Of a stretch of DNA of 64,000 nucleotides, positions 33,273 through 43,470 are shown piece by piece. Positions within the stretch are counted from its first letter, which is position 1. Every line of letters starts with the position of its first letter. The stretch is from Agrostemma githago (Eukaryota; Streptophyta; Magnoliopsida; Caryophyllales; Caryophyllaceae). The stretch is taken from assembly GCA_958450325.1 (NCBI GenBank), contig OY288247.1:59771701-59835700 (forward strand). The letters run 5' to 3'. Made by a program: the position numbers and the translations under genes. The notes under the pieces were generated by a model. It was not told where the DNA came from. It searched no databases and saw only the letters and a list, made by a program, of their open reading frames with translations.

Positions 33273-35102
33273 ATTTTTTTTGAAGATCCGAAAAAAGGGA
33301 TTACATAATAGAGTATAAATCTCGAAACAATACGAGTGGATGTGTGCTTGGGAACAAAATCCTCCCAAGCTTTCGGTCCGACTTGCCCATAGATGTATCA
33401 GGCTAGATCGTGTGCTACTTCACTGCATCATCTCTTCATTGCATCACCTCAGAACCTTCAACTTGGAAACGTCATCAAAATTGCCGCTTGCATAATGTAT
33501 CTCATCCATTAGGAAGAAGTTGCTACATCCCGTATCACCTCTCTTCAAGTTGTCCAAGACCTCATCGCATTCAGTCTCTATACCAGTGTGTTTATGACCA
33601 CGATGCCTCGCTTCCTTCAGGCCTACGAGAATCGCTTCAGCCTCCGCCTCTTGAACCTCTCATGTCCCGTGCATGTCAACACTCCATCCCCACAGCAAAT
33701 CTCTCCCGTCCTCTCGACACACAAACCCCAAGCCCACTTCGTCCCTACATAAACTCGCATTGCAATTAATCTTTACCGTCCCCGCTCTCGGTTTGTCCCA
33801 ACGGTCTGTATCCTTCATTGCCTCTCCGCTCACTCCCCGTCCCTTAGCTTCCCGGACTTGTTCATTAGCCTTCTTCAACTCCATCATTACGTCCTCGACT
33901 CGCTTAACAACCATGTCATACACTCGTGGTGCGTCGAAGACCCACTTGTTCCGTTCCTCCCAAATAGCCCAACACCCCGTGATAAAACGTCCATCACTTC
34001 TATTCCTCCATATCCCTCCACACGTCTTCCCACCCGCTCCCTCACCCTCTCATGTCCATTTTCCTTCTTGATCTTCACCCCCAACCCATCCCCCACCCAT
34101 TCCCCCACCCACACCCCTTTACTAGGTGGTCTCCACCTCGCAAAGACAAATAGGACAGACATCATTACCTGTAGTTAGTTGACGAGCAATATTGGGGGTG
34201 TTTGGTAAACGACGGATATGCCATTTTTTGGCATATTGAGAGCTTTTAGCATGTTTGACCAATCAATATGCTAGTTTGGGTGTTTGGTAAACGGCATATT
34301 GAAACAGTAGATTTGGGCGCAATCTACTGTTTTACAATATGCTGCTCACTCCAGCATATTCAGTTGGCATATTGAGAATATATACGAAAATGACTTTCTT
34401 ACCCTTCAAAATATATCTTATCCAATCTCTATTTTTAATTCATATCCATAATAGTCATTTTACTGAAAATTTAGCATTCTACTAATTTGATACTGCCGAT
34501 TACCAAACACCACTAACAAAATCTGTTAATCATATACGTTAGTCAAACATGCTAATAAAATCTGCTAATTATAATCCGCTTTTGCAACCTGCTTATGCCA
34601 ATATTAATCCGCCGGTTACCAAACAGGGCCTAAATAGTTAGTGGGCAACGCCTCCAAGCAAAGTTACCAAAAGAACGACTTGATACAAGTAACACTTGTG
34701 ATTGCCAAATTCGATTCCATAACCATTTTTCTTTGGATAGGTCCGACGTGGCTTGCTCGTTCACACCTTCATTATTGAGGACTCCGTAAGATGATTTAAC
34801 TGAGTACAAACCCGACTTTTCCAAATCCCAACACCAAATGTCCTTGGGTTTATCGCTAAGACGCATCCGGAGAATGGCTTCTTGCTCAGTCGGAATAATA
34901 ATATTTCTTACATACCTCAGATTCGTGCCAACCTCTTCCGTCAGTACGTAGCAACTCTAGATTTGCATATCGCTTCTTGTCGTGTCTTGTGGTGTCAAGG
35001 GCTTCCTCGCGTTTACTCTGGCGTGCCACGAGTCATCCCAAACGCTTGTACTCAGCCCATTTTCGATACGTTTTTGCGGCTCTCGCTTAACCACCTTCTT
35101 TA
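33273..35102 (-). pseudogene. L1-type LINE ORF2, C-terminal part
   Basis: On the minus strand, after the junction with element C, the frame shows the end-of-RT region (NGLSTSVWDDSWHAR), the zinc-binding RT domain zf-RVT (IWCWDLEKSGLYSVKSSYG at about 34820, WNRIW, later CPICLCE), then an RNase H-like RVT_3 domain (WDKPRAGTVKINCNASLCRD, 33780-33830) and an A-rich 3' tail near 33273. In-frame stops, for example near 34960, and a MITE within zf-RVT show it is dead. It continues at 41843-42415 on the far side of element C. Plant L1 elements use this protein for target-primed reverse transcription. Confidence 0.8.
34180..34634. mobile_element. MITE inserted in the LINE
   Basis: The 8-bp duplication TAGTTAGT flanks it (34172-34179, 34635-34642) and removing it restores the LINE reading frame. 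Inside, GTGTTTGGTAA (from about 34198) and TTACCAAACA (to about 34626) form an inverted repeat near the ends, but 13 or more extra bases (TGACGAGCAATATT) lie outside it on the left. hAT-like by duplication length. About 455 bp, non-coding. Confidence 0.8.
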
Positions 35103-35107
35103 CTTCT

Positions 35108-36583
35108 TGATGCGTGCAATTTATATATGATTATTCCGTCTTTTACGCCCGCATTTTCATGCATATCGAGTAGCATTGTCTACTATTTCCCCCCGAATTT
35201 GATACTTTGTGGTCATGTTGCATCTTATGCAGGTTTGAACCCGTGGATGCATAAACAAGCCAAAAATCGTGCTTAAAGATGAAATCTTATGCGAAATAAG
35301 AAAGAAGAACGATCGTTTCCAAATAGGTCAAATTAAAACGTGAATATCTTGAGTTCTACAACTCCAATTGAGCTGTTTCCAGTTGCGTTGGAAAGCTCTT
35401 TCTCTTAGCGTTCCAACGGTATATTATACGCCCGATTTGAAGAAGTAACGAAGAAATGACAGGCGTTTGAAGTTGAGCGCGCAGTGCTGAGAACGGAAAC
35501 AAGTCTATGATAGTCGAACGACTATTCAAAATTTTCGACCGGCTATTCTCGAGACTGGACGAAGACCGAGACTTTCCTAATTTAATTTTTAGGGTTAACA
35601 AGACTTTTGGGCTTTTGTTTAACTTAGTATTTAAGAAACTATTAGACTAGATTTTATATACCACTTCTCCCTTATTCTCTTTTACTTCTCCTTAGACTCT
35701 TATTTAGATTTCTTCTCTTTATTCTCTTAGAATTACTTCTAGTTTAATTGCTTCCTTTAAAACTCGGTTATTGTAAGATTGCAACATTCTAATCGCCTTC
35801 ATTCCTTTTGGTAATTTTATCTAATCTTTCTTCCTTCTTCCTCGTTCTTGATTGTACTTCTTCATATTTACTTATTCTTAATCTTTGTTTTAGGTTTGTC
35901 GTAATTTTATTATTATTCGTCATGTTTAATCTAGTAAAATCTTTTATTAATATTGTTGTTCTTGATTTAATTATGAGTAGCTAATTTCCCTTGCTAGGAT
36001 TTAGGGGATCCATGAATTGAATATGATTGCTAATTAGTTTATAGATCTGTCTACGATATTGCGTCTGAGTTGTTAATTGTAGCATTTAATTGAGATTAAT
36101 TGATTAAGTCGACGTAATTGATTAATTGAATTGGTGAACTCGAACCTAAGATCGGAAGCCTGGTAAGAGTTAGACCTGCTACAACACATTAGTTTGCCCT
36201 AATAAGATCGGAAGCCGTTAGAAGCATTCTAGGGTGAATAGCGGACCGGAAGGACCTTTTCACTACCCCTTAGACCAATATCTGTGATAGACCTGTGACC
36301 TAGACTGTGACCGTAGGAAATTTATGGTGAACCGACGATCCTAGTTTTCCCTCTATATTTATTCATCTTGTTTATTTTAGTTTTTTCTTCTCCTTAAATT
36401 TTCTTTCCTTCGCTACTTTAGTTTAGTTAACCACAAAAAAAAAACCCCGATTTGTTACTTAGATAGACTTTAATTGCGAGTAGAATTTATTTGTCTCCTT
36501 GTGGATTCGACCTGACTTCCCTAGCTATATTTTTAGTTAGACCTAAGTTGGTTATCTTTGATAGGTATACGACTAGCTTATCA
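35108..36583 (+). repeat. 5' LTR of element C
   Basis: TGATGCGTGC to GCTTATCA, 1476 bp. TATA-like TTATATACC near 35654, about 545 bp in. Two palindrome units lie at 35510-35546. Confidence 0.95.
35510..35546. repeat. ATAGTCGNNCGACTAT palindromes in 5' LTR of element C
   Basis: One perfect-arm unit (35510-35525, centre AA) and one degenerate unit (35531-35546), 21 bp apart, about 110-140 bp upstream of the TATA box. The 3' LTR has one more unit. Confidence 0.9.
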
Positions 36584-36588
36584 AATTT

Positions 36589-36606
36589 TGGCGCCGTTGC
36601 TGGGGA
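36589..36606 (+). other. Primer binding site of element C
   Basis: TGGCGCCGTTGCTGGGGA, 5 bases after the LTR end; the Athila-type PBS. Confidence 0.95.
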
Positions 36607-36862
36607 GACGGTATTTTTCTACTTGTTTATTTTGGTCTGTCTTTTTTCCCAGGGAACTTCAATTCCTTGAGACAGTTTTCATAATTTTTTTTTCCTTAGT
36701 TTTTTTTTCCTTTTTTATTATTTCTACTATTTTATTTTTATTTTTTATTTTTAAATTTTACTTTTATTTATTTCTAGATTTTATTTTTCTATTTTTTTTA
36801 GTTCTATTTCTTTCTTCTTCTCCCCGTCTTAGTGTTTTTTTTATATCTTTGATTTTCTCACC
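36607..36862 (+). other. Gag leader of element C
   Basis: Extremely T-rich untranslated stretch between PBS and the Gag start; no ATG-led frame of note. Confidence 0.55.
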
Positions 36863-38665
36863 ATGCCTACTCTAGCTGAGCATAATACACCAAAACCTGA
36901 GTTGCTTGCTTCACCTATTAACCTCGGGAATTTAGAGGGTCTAGACTTCTATGTTGACCCAGGATTTATTGATTTAGTGGAGCAGAATGCATTTCATGGG
37001 CTTGAAAGTGAGGATGTGTATGAACTTCTGAAGAATTTTGTGGATTATTGTTGTTTGGTGAGGAGGGGTGATTTACCCATCGAGACAATATTTCTCATGC
37101 TATTTCCCTTTTTTCTTAAAGGCAAAGCTCGAAAATGGTTACACTTACACCCTCCTAACACCTTCTCCTCTTGGGAACCACTAGCTCTAGCCTTTCTTAG
37201 AAATTATTTCCCTCCTGCTAAAACCGCCAAGTTTAGACAAGACATTCTTAACTTTAAACAGGGCGAGTCTGAGAGTTTGAGTGATTCGTGGAATAGGTTT
37301 AAGAGCTTATTGAGAGCATGTCCCCATCATGGCATTCCACTTTGGCTTACTACATTAACCTTCTTTGACAACTTGCTTCCTTATCATAGAGATTTGATAC
37401 TTATTGCATGTAACTGGAAATTTTATGATTTGGAAGCGAAAGAAGCTCATTTTTTGATTGAAATAATAGCTAGTGGGCATGACCATCGGGAATTTGGGAG
37501 AGGACCACAACCTAGAGATAAGCCACAAGTTTCTTCTTTGTTGAGTGAAGGGGTTGATTCTTACTTGCTGGGTGATGTGTCTGATGCTCATGTATGTCAT
37601 ATTTCTTCTCCTCTTAACAATATGAATGTTATGCATGATATTCCATCTTGCCCACACTTTGTGAACATTATTGATGAAGTTGATGATGTGTATAGTGTTC
37701 AATCTCACCTTGTTCCCCAAACTCCTATGATTTCTAACTTGATGCAGGATGATGACTTGCATTCCTTGGATACTTGTGAACCATCTTATTCTTCTTCGGA
37801 GCAACTTTCACACCCTTTAGTCAAATATTCTTCTCATTTTTTGAATGTTGTTGTGGCAAACAATGATTGTGAGATGGAAAGTTTTATATTTGAGGAAAAC
37901 ACGTGTTTGGATGCTTTGACTGCTGTTTTTTCTGAGGATAACACTGAGGATTTTGGTTCATGTGAATTTGAGAGTGTGTCATTTGATGTCAATTTTGAGG
38001 TTTTGGAAAGAGAGTTGAACAAAAGAGAAGCCCTTGAGCGTGAGAGAAAAGATCAAACGGATGAGAGTCGGGAAGAGAATGTACCTTTGAATGATACTTT
38101 GAGTGAAGAGCTTTTCAGTATTGAGGATACTTGGGATTGCGAATCTGATTTCTTTGAAAAACCTATTTTTGAGAAATTTGACTTTTCCCATTGTTTTGAA
38201 GATGAATCTCCTTCACCCATTGATTATCATGATCTCGATTCCCTTACACCTTCGCTTGAGCCTATGATTATGGATGAGGATCGTGAGACTCTTTCAGAAG
38301 AGATTTTTTTGGCTCTTGGTTTCTCGTTTGATGGTTGTTTGCTTAAGAACACTGAAGATGACGATCATAACAACTTTGAAGAAGGTGAAAAATATAAGTT
38401 GGATGCTTTGAGTAGTTCTGAGTTATCTGACTCTTCTCCTGCGCAATTTGAGTCAAATGATAAGACTTGGGATAATTTTGAGATATTTGATATTTATGTC
38501 TTTTCTCATAAACTGTTCATTAGTGTTCTTACTTATCATGTTTATTATTGGTCATGCTTGTTAATGTTGATTTCCTATGACCACTTTGCTGATGATTGGT
38601 CTAGCTTGTTTGACAAGCTAATGCGGTCGTTGACTAGTTTTTTAGGTGATTCATTAGGTTGCTGA
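36863..38665 (+). CDS. Gag-like protein with acidic linker and hydrophobic C-terminus
   Basis: A single intact frame of 600 residues. Residues about 25-200 form a Retrotrans_gag domain (FIDLVEQNAFHGLESEDVYE, KARKWLHLHPPNTFSSWE, FLRNYFPPAKTAKFRQDI, WNRFKSLLRACPHHGIPLW), close to the gag of element A. There is no zinc knuckle and no protease. Residues about 210-530 are an acidic, Ser-rich, low-similarity linker. Residues about 535-580 contain a strongly hydrophobic stretch (LFISVLTYHVYYWSCLLMLI) that could be a membrane segment, then a short amphipathic end. The intact frame in an element with 1 percent LTR divergence suggests that it is or was functional. The C-terminal role is unknown. Confidence 0.88.
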   Translation: MPTLAEHNTPKPELLASPINLGNLEGLDFYVDPGFIDLVEQNAFHGLESEDVYELLKNFVDYCCLVRRGDLPIETIFLMLFPFFLKGKARKWLHLHPPNTFSSWEPLALAFLRNYFPPAKTAKFRQDILNFKQGESESLSDSWNRFKSLLRACPHHGIPLWLTTLTFFDNLLPYHRDLILIACNWKFYDLEAKEAHFLIEIIASGHDHREFGRGPQPRDKPQVSSLLSEGVDSYLLGDVSDAHVCHISSPLNNMNVMHDIPSCPHFVNIIDEVDDVYSVQSHLVPQTPMISNLMQDDDLHSLDTCEPSYSSSEQLSHPLVKYSSHFLNVVVANNDCEMESFIFEENTCLDALTAVFSEDNTEDFGSCEFESVSFDVNFEVLERELNKREALERERKDQTDESREENVPLNDTLSEELFSIEDTWDCESDFFEKPIFEKFDFSHCFEDESPSPIDYHDLDSLTPSLEPMIMDEDRETLSEEIFLALGFSFDGCLLKNTEDDDHNNFEEGEKYKLDALSSSELSDSSPAQFESNDKTWDNFEIFDIYVFSHKLFISVLTYHVYYWSCLLMLISYDHFADDWSSLFDKLMRSLTSFLGDSLGC

Positions 38666-40341
38666 GATATGTTCTATATATATATATATATTTTTTTTTT
38701 TGCTTCTCTTGTGTGTTTTTTTTTGTTTTGTTGTTTTTTTGTGGAGGTACCGTTTTTTGCGACGGAGATATCGACAATTTTGATTATGAAGAGGATGCTT
38801 CGATGCGGTTTGAGGATGTCTTCTTTATATGTATCTTGTAAGTAGTCTCATTTTTTCCCTTTTACACTTTCATCGTCTTTCATATCTTTCCCCATATTTT
38901 TTTTATGCCTCTTATTATTTGTTGTACACATTGAGGGCATTGTGTGATTTGGTTTGGGGAGGGTATGCATCTGTTGTTTTCATCCATCTGCATATTTCTT
39001 GCATTTTCGCATGCATAAAAAAATAAAAAAAATCAAAAATATGTTTTTGCATATAGTCGAGTCGGAATGGTTATATAATGATGATGATATTGCTTTTATG
39101 TCTTCATTAGCTTGCTTACGCCTTGCATCGTTATCGTTTTTGTATATAATTACATGCATCATTCTCTTGTCATTGATTGACTTTACTGAACGAATAAACT
39201 TGACTCATTGTTGGCAAACTACTCAGAATTGTAAGGAATTAGAGCCTTAAACTGATGACATTCATGATCAGTTTCATTTAGGTTGAGAGTAGTACTCCTT
39301 ATGAAACATGTAACATCAAACTGCATAAGCATGACATTCGTCTCTTAGGTACCTGTACGTTTTTGACTCGTGGTTTTGACATGTGCGAAAAAGGCAAATC
39401 CTTTCTTTTAATTAATTCCCATGAGCCTCACATAGCCAAATTGACCTGTTTGACCCGTTTATTAACTACATGCCATAATTTGTCTGCCCTAGTCAAGCTA
39501 GTAGTTGAATTAGACGGAATTGTTTTTTTCGGGTTAATTTTGGTACCATGATGATTGAAAGAAAAAAGGGAATTGGAAAAAATGAATTGAGAAAAAAAGA
39601 TGAAAGAAAAAAAAAGGAAATAAATTCAATGAAAGAAAAAAATTGAATGGAAAAAAAAGAAGAAAAGAAAAGAAAGGAAAGAAAAAAAATGAATGAAGTG
39701 AAACTAGAAGAAGAATGTGTTTTTGCTATGGGAAAAGAATTGATCTCTCTAATTTCATAGTTATTAGTGGGAAGCGGTTTTGATAAGGCGCTTTTTGCTA
39801 TGCCTAATTTCTTCGACTGAAGTTTGGTGAGAACGGGATGTTTATTATTGATGGGTGTAAGGAATACTAGCTTGGCTTTTACCTCCTCATATCCATATCG
39901 TTTTGCCCCTTCTTACCCGATTAGCCTCACTTTATACCATATGTAAGTCCTTGGCACGTGTCTTTTCCCGTTAGAATGCGTATGTACGGTTATTAGAGAT
40001 TGATTTCATGTTAGATTGCATGCATGTTCTTGTGGTCGCAGTTAGGTGAGTGTTTTGTCTTTCCGATTCTACATATATTCACAATATCGCCCATAATTGA
40101 GTGATGAGCGACCCGTGAGAGTCCGACATAGACGAGTTTGGCAAGGTTGAAGGTTCAGTATTGTTGTCATTGATTAGGCTTGTTGTATGTGCTTGTGTGC
40201 ATTGGCCTTACTCGACATGCATTAAAATGGTTTAGGCGAGTCAGAAGCATGATTAGCTATGAGTTGTATACCGTTCCAGGAGGATATTTTTCTTTATTTT
40301 GTGTTTGCTTGGGACAAGCAAAGGTTTGGTTTGGGGAGGTT
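38666..40341 (+). other. 3' non-coding region of element C with two polypurine tracts
   Basis: It contains a TA repeat and T-run (38673-38701), the conserved CACATTGAGGGCATTGTG box followed by GGTTTGGGGAGGG (38951-38963), a long A/G tract (about 39545-39715, GAAAGAAAAAA-type), and the polypurine tract GGTTTGGGGAGG (40328-40340) directly before the 3' LTR. No coding sequence is supported; short frames are shadows. Confidence 0.8.
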
Positions 40342-41837
40342 TGATGCGTGCAATTTATATATGATTATTCCGTCTTTTACGCACGCATTTTCATGCATAT
40401 CGAGTAGCATTGTCTACTATTTCCCCCCGAATTTGATACTTTGTGGTCATGTTGCATCTTATGCAGGTTTGAACCCGTGGATGCATAAACAAGCCAAAAA
40501 TCGTGCTTAAAGATGAAATCTTATGCGAAATAAGAAAGAAGAACGATCGTTTCCAAATAGGTCAAATTAAAACGTGAATATCTTGAGTTCTAAAACTCCA
40601 ATTGATCTGATTCCAGTTGCGTTGGAAAGCTCTTTCTCTTAGCTTTCCAACGGTATATTATACGCCCGATTTGAAGAAGTAACGAAGAAATGACAGGCGT
40701 TTGAAGTTGAGCGCGCAGTGCTGAGAACGGAAACAGGTCTATGATAGTCGAACGACTATCCATATAGTCGACCGACTATTCAAAATTCTCGACCGGCTAT
40801 TCTCGAGACTGGACGAAGACCGAGACTTTCCTAATTTAATTTTTAGGGTTAACAAGACTTTTGGGCTTTTGTTTTAACTTAGTATTTAAGAAACTATTAG
40901 ACTAGATTTTATATACCACTTCTCCCTTATTCTCTTTTACTTCTCCTTAGACTCTTATTTAAATTTCTTCTCTTTATTCTCTTAGAATTACTTCTAGTTT
41001 AATTTCTTCCTTTAAAACTCGGTTATTGTAAGATTGCAACATTCTAATCGCCTTCATTCCTTTTGGTAATTTTATCCAATCTTTCTTCCTTCTTCCTCGT
41101 TCTTGATTGTACTTCTTCATATTTACTTATTCTTAATCTTTGTTTTAGGTTTGTCGTAATTTTATTATTATTCGTCATGTTTAATCTAGTAAAATCTTTT
41201 ATTAATATTGTTGTTCTTGATTTAATTATGAGTAGCTAATTTTCCTTGCTAGGATTTAGGGGATCCATGAATTGAATATGATTGCTAATTAGTTTATAGA
41301 TCTGTCTACGATATTGCGTCTGAGTTGTTAATTGTAGCATTTAATTGAGATTAATTGATTAAGTCGATGTAATTGATTAATTGAATTGGTGAACTCGAAC
41401 CTAAGATCGGAAGCCTGGTAAGAGTTAGACCTGCTACAACACATTAGTTTGCCCTAATAAGATCGGAAGCCGTTAGAAGCATTCTAGGGTGAATAGCGGA
41501 CCGGAAGAACCTTTTCACTACCCCTTAGACCAATATCTGTGATAGACCTGTGACCTAGACTGTGACCGTAGGAAATTTATGGTGAACCGACGATCCTAGT
41601 TTTCCCTCTATATTTATTCATCTTGTTTATTTTAGTTTTTTCTTCTCCTTAAATTTTCTTTCCTTCACTACTTTAGTTTAGTTAACCACAAAAAAAAACC
41701 CCGATTTGTTACTTAGATAGACTTTAGTTGCGAGTAGAATTTATTTGTCTCCTTGTGGATTCGACCTGACTTCCCTAGCTATATATTTAGTTAGACCTAA
41801 GTTGGTTATCTTTGATAGGTATACGACTAGCTTATCA
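40342..41837 (+). repeat. 3' LTR of element C
   Basis: 1496 bp, TGATGCGTGC to GCTTATCA. It is 20 bp longer than the 5' copy because of one extra palindrome unit. TATA-like TTTATATACC near 40908. Confidence 0.95.
40744..40800. repeat. ATAGTCGNNCGACTAT array in 3' LTR of element C
   Basis: Units start at 40744 (centre AA), 40764 (centre AC) and 40785 (degenerate), 20-21 bp apart, about 110-165 bp upstream of the TATA box. The 40764 unit is absent from the 5' LTR. Confidence 0.93.
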
Positions 41838-41842
41838 CTTCT

Positions 41843-42415
41843 CATATACCTTTTCTTGTATAACATGGATTATTGCCCAAACTTGATTGAAGGAACAATC
41901 CTCATTATAGTACTAAGCTCGGCAAAGTCTCGCTAAGAAGCTACCCGAGTTGAATGTGAGATTCCAGGTGTGTTTACCAAGCAATGTCAAGTTGAATTTA
42001 CAGAATCGCGAAAACCAAGTCCGCCTAAAGATTTCGGCTTAAAGATTAAATGTCAGGCCACCCATGAGATTTTCCCCTTCCCGTTTGCTGAACCCCGCCA
42101 AAACTTGGAGACCATAGACCGAAGATCCTCACAAAAATTTATCAGAATTTTGCAAACGCTCTCCGCATAGGTAGAAATTGATTGGGCAACTACCTTCAGC
42201 ATTACCTCTGTACCCACCTTGGACAAAAACGTTCATATGCATCCCTGAAGTTTCTTACTTATATTAATTTGTCTCGTAGTAGGTTCATTAAAGCTTTCAT
42301 GGACTTACCAAGCACCACCGGAAGTCCTAGCCCCTAGGTAGATCCCCAGATTTTCGACCACATGCACCCCGAGCTCCCTATCAACCATCTCCCTCTGTTG
42401 GTGGGTCGTTATAAC
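41843..42415 (-). pseudogene. L1-type LINE ORF2, RT C-terminal part
   Basis: Minus-strand fragments read NLGIYLG near 42350 (the LINE YLGLP motif), FNLTLLGKHTWNL and SFLARLCRA near 41950-42000 (the usual FNLALLAKQGWRL, SLLARVLKARY motifs), with several stops and frame changes. It joins, across element C, to the LINE part at 33273-35102. It ends at the LTR fragment starting at 42416. Confidence 0.72.
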
Positions 42416-43470
42416 TATAGACACCCAGATTTAGACCTGGTGGCTGCAGGAGTGCCCGACAAACACCCGATGACGACTGGACTGCAACACGACACGATTT
42501 TACGATGTTTTAGATGGTTTTTATATAGAACGGATCAAATAATTACTCGAAAAATTAATTCACCATCAAGACGGCCTTAGTCGTCTCATTACGGTCGTTT
42601 CGACACTAATTAGAGTCAATTCCGACACTGGGGCTCCGAATCGGTCCCGAAACACGCAAAGTCAAACCCGAGTCAGCGCGTCAGGCCGAGTCGAGCCTCG
42701 AGACGCGCGCCCGAGGCCCATCGATGCATGCGCGCTAGGTCAAGGATCCGAACCTTAGCGAATAAGTAATCAAAGATCACGTATAATCTCCGCTTTGAAA
42801 AGTTTTCAAATCGAATCTTCAAAATCCTAGTCGCCTCAACCCTGGCGCCTGAATCCTCCATTGCCTCACCCCAGGCGCCCCAACTCTGAGTCGCACGACT
42901 TCAGGCGCCTGAGATCTCAATTTGAACTACGAGAAAAACAATAAATAACCCCCTCTCCGCTCATAATCGACATACAAAACACAATTCAGAATTCCAATTC
43001 TGCCTCCCCTCTCTACGAGCACCTTAGCTCTTCTTTAGCGTCGAACTCCGACATTTGGCACGATCAACTTGATCATTTTCTCTTCGATTTGCGTCTTACG
43101 AATCGACATTACTCTTCGTAGTTCCTCGAGTTATTGACTCAATAAGAACGAAAAAGGGCACCCGTGTTGACTAGTCGACCCAAGCCAACCAGTATTGCCG
43201 AAGAAAGCTAAGAGGATCCGCCAGTAAAAGTCATATCGTCACTAGGTTGTCATCTAAACACAACTTTACATACCGTACTTTTAATTATGGACTTCGATAA
43301 TGTCGAGTCTCCACGATGGGTCGTAAACTTACGTAACGTCCACAACTTCAACCACAAGCACTAAAACACCTTAACTAAACCGAGTAGTCATGAGATCCGT
43401 TCTCTACCATCTACGCATCGTGTCTCATTTAGTGTACACTCTGAGGGTGTTATTTCTCACAATATGATTT
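42416..43470 (+). repeat. Ogre-like LTR fragment
   Basis: It starts TATAGACACCCAGATTTAGACC (TGTAGACACCC with one change), then ACAAACACCCGATGACGAC as in the 12230 LTR. The U3 has GC-rich inverted words, a GGCGCC array and a TATA-like AATAAATAACC at about 42940, followed by a leader-like stretch. The end is not defined; 43470 is where similarity and GC content fall away. Confidence 0.65.
42844..42909. repeat. GGCGCC palindrome array, 30-bp spacing
   Basis: GGCGCC cores at 42844, 42874 and 42904, exactly 30 bp apart, in contexts CCTGGCGCCTGA, CCAGGCGCCCCA and TCAGGCGCCTGA. The last is about 35 bp upstream of the TATA-like site. Confidence 0.85.

Larger units (their letters stand above)
35108..41837 (+). 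mobile_element. Complete non-autonomous Athila-like element C (6.7 kb)
   Basis: Two LTRs (35108-36583, 40342-41837), PBS and polypurine tract, all in place, with the 5-bp duplication CTTCT on both sides (35103-35107, 41838-41842). The internal part encodes only a Gag-like protein. There is no protease, RT, RNase H or integrase. The LTRs differ at about 18 of 1475 positions plus one 20-bp indel by eye (about 1.2 percent), so the insertion is recent. It splits a LINE. Movement would need enzymes from an autonomous Athila. Confidence 0.95.

Noticed and set aside
33410..34178. Plus-strand Pro/Ser/His-rich frames opposite the LINE
   Set aside because: Shadows of the minus-strand RNase H and zf-RVT coding sequence.
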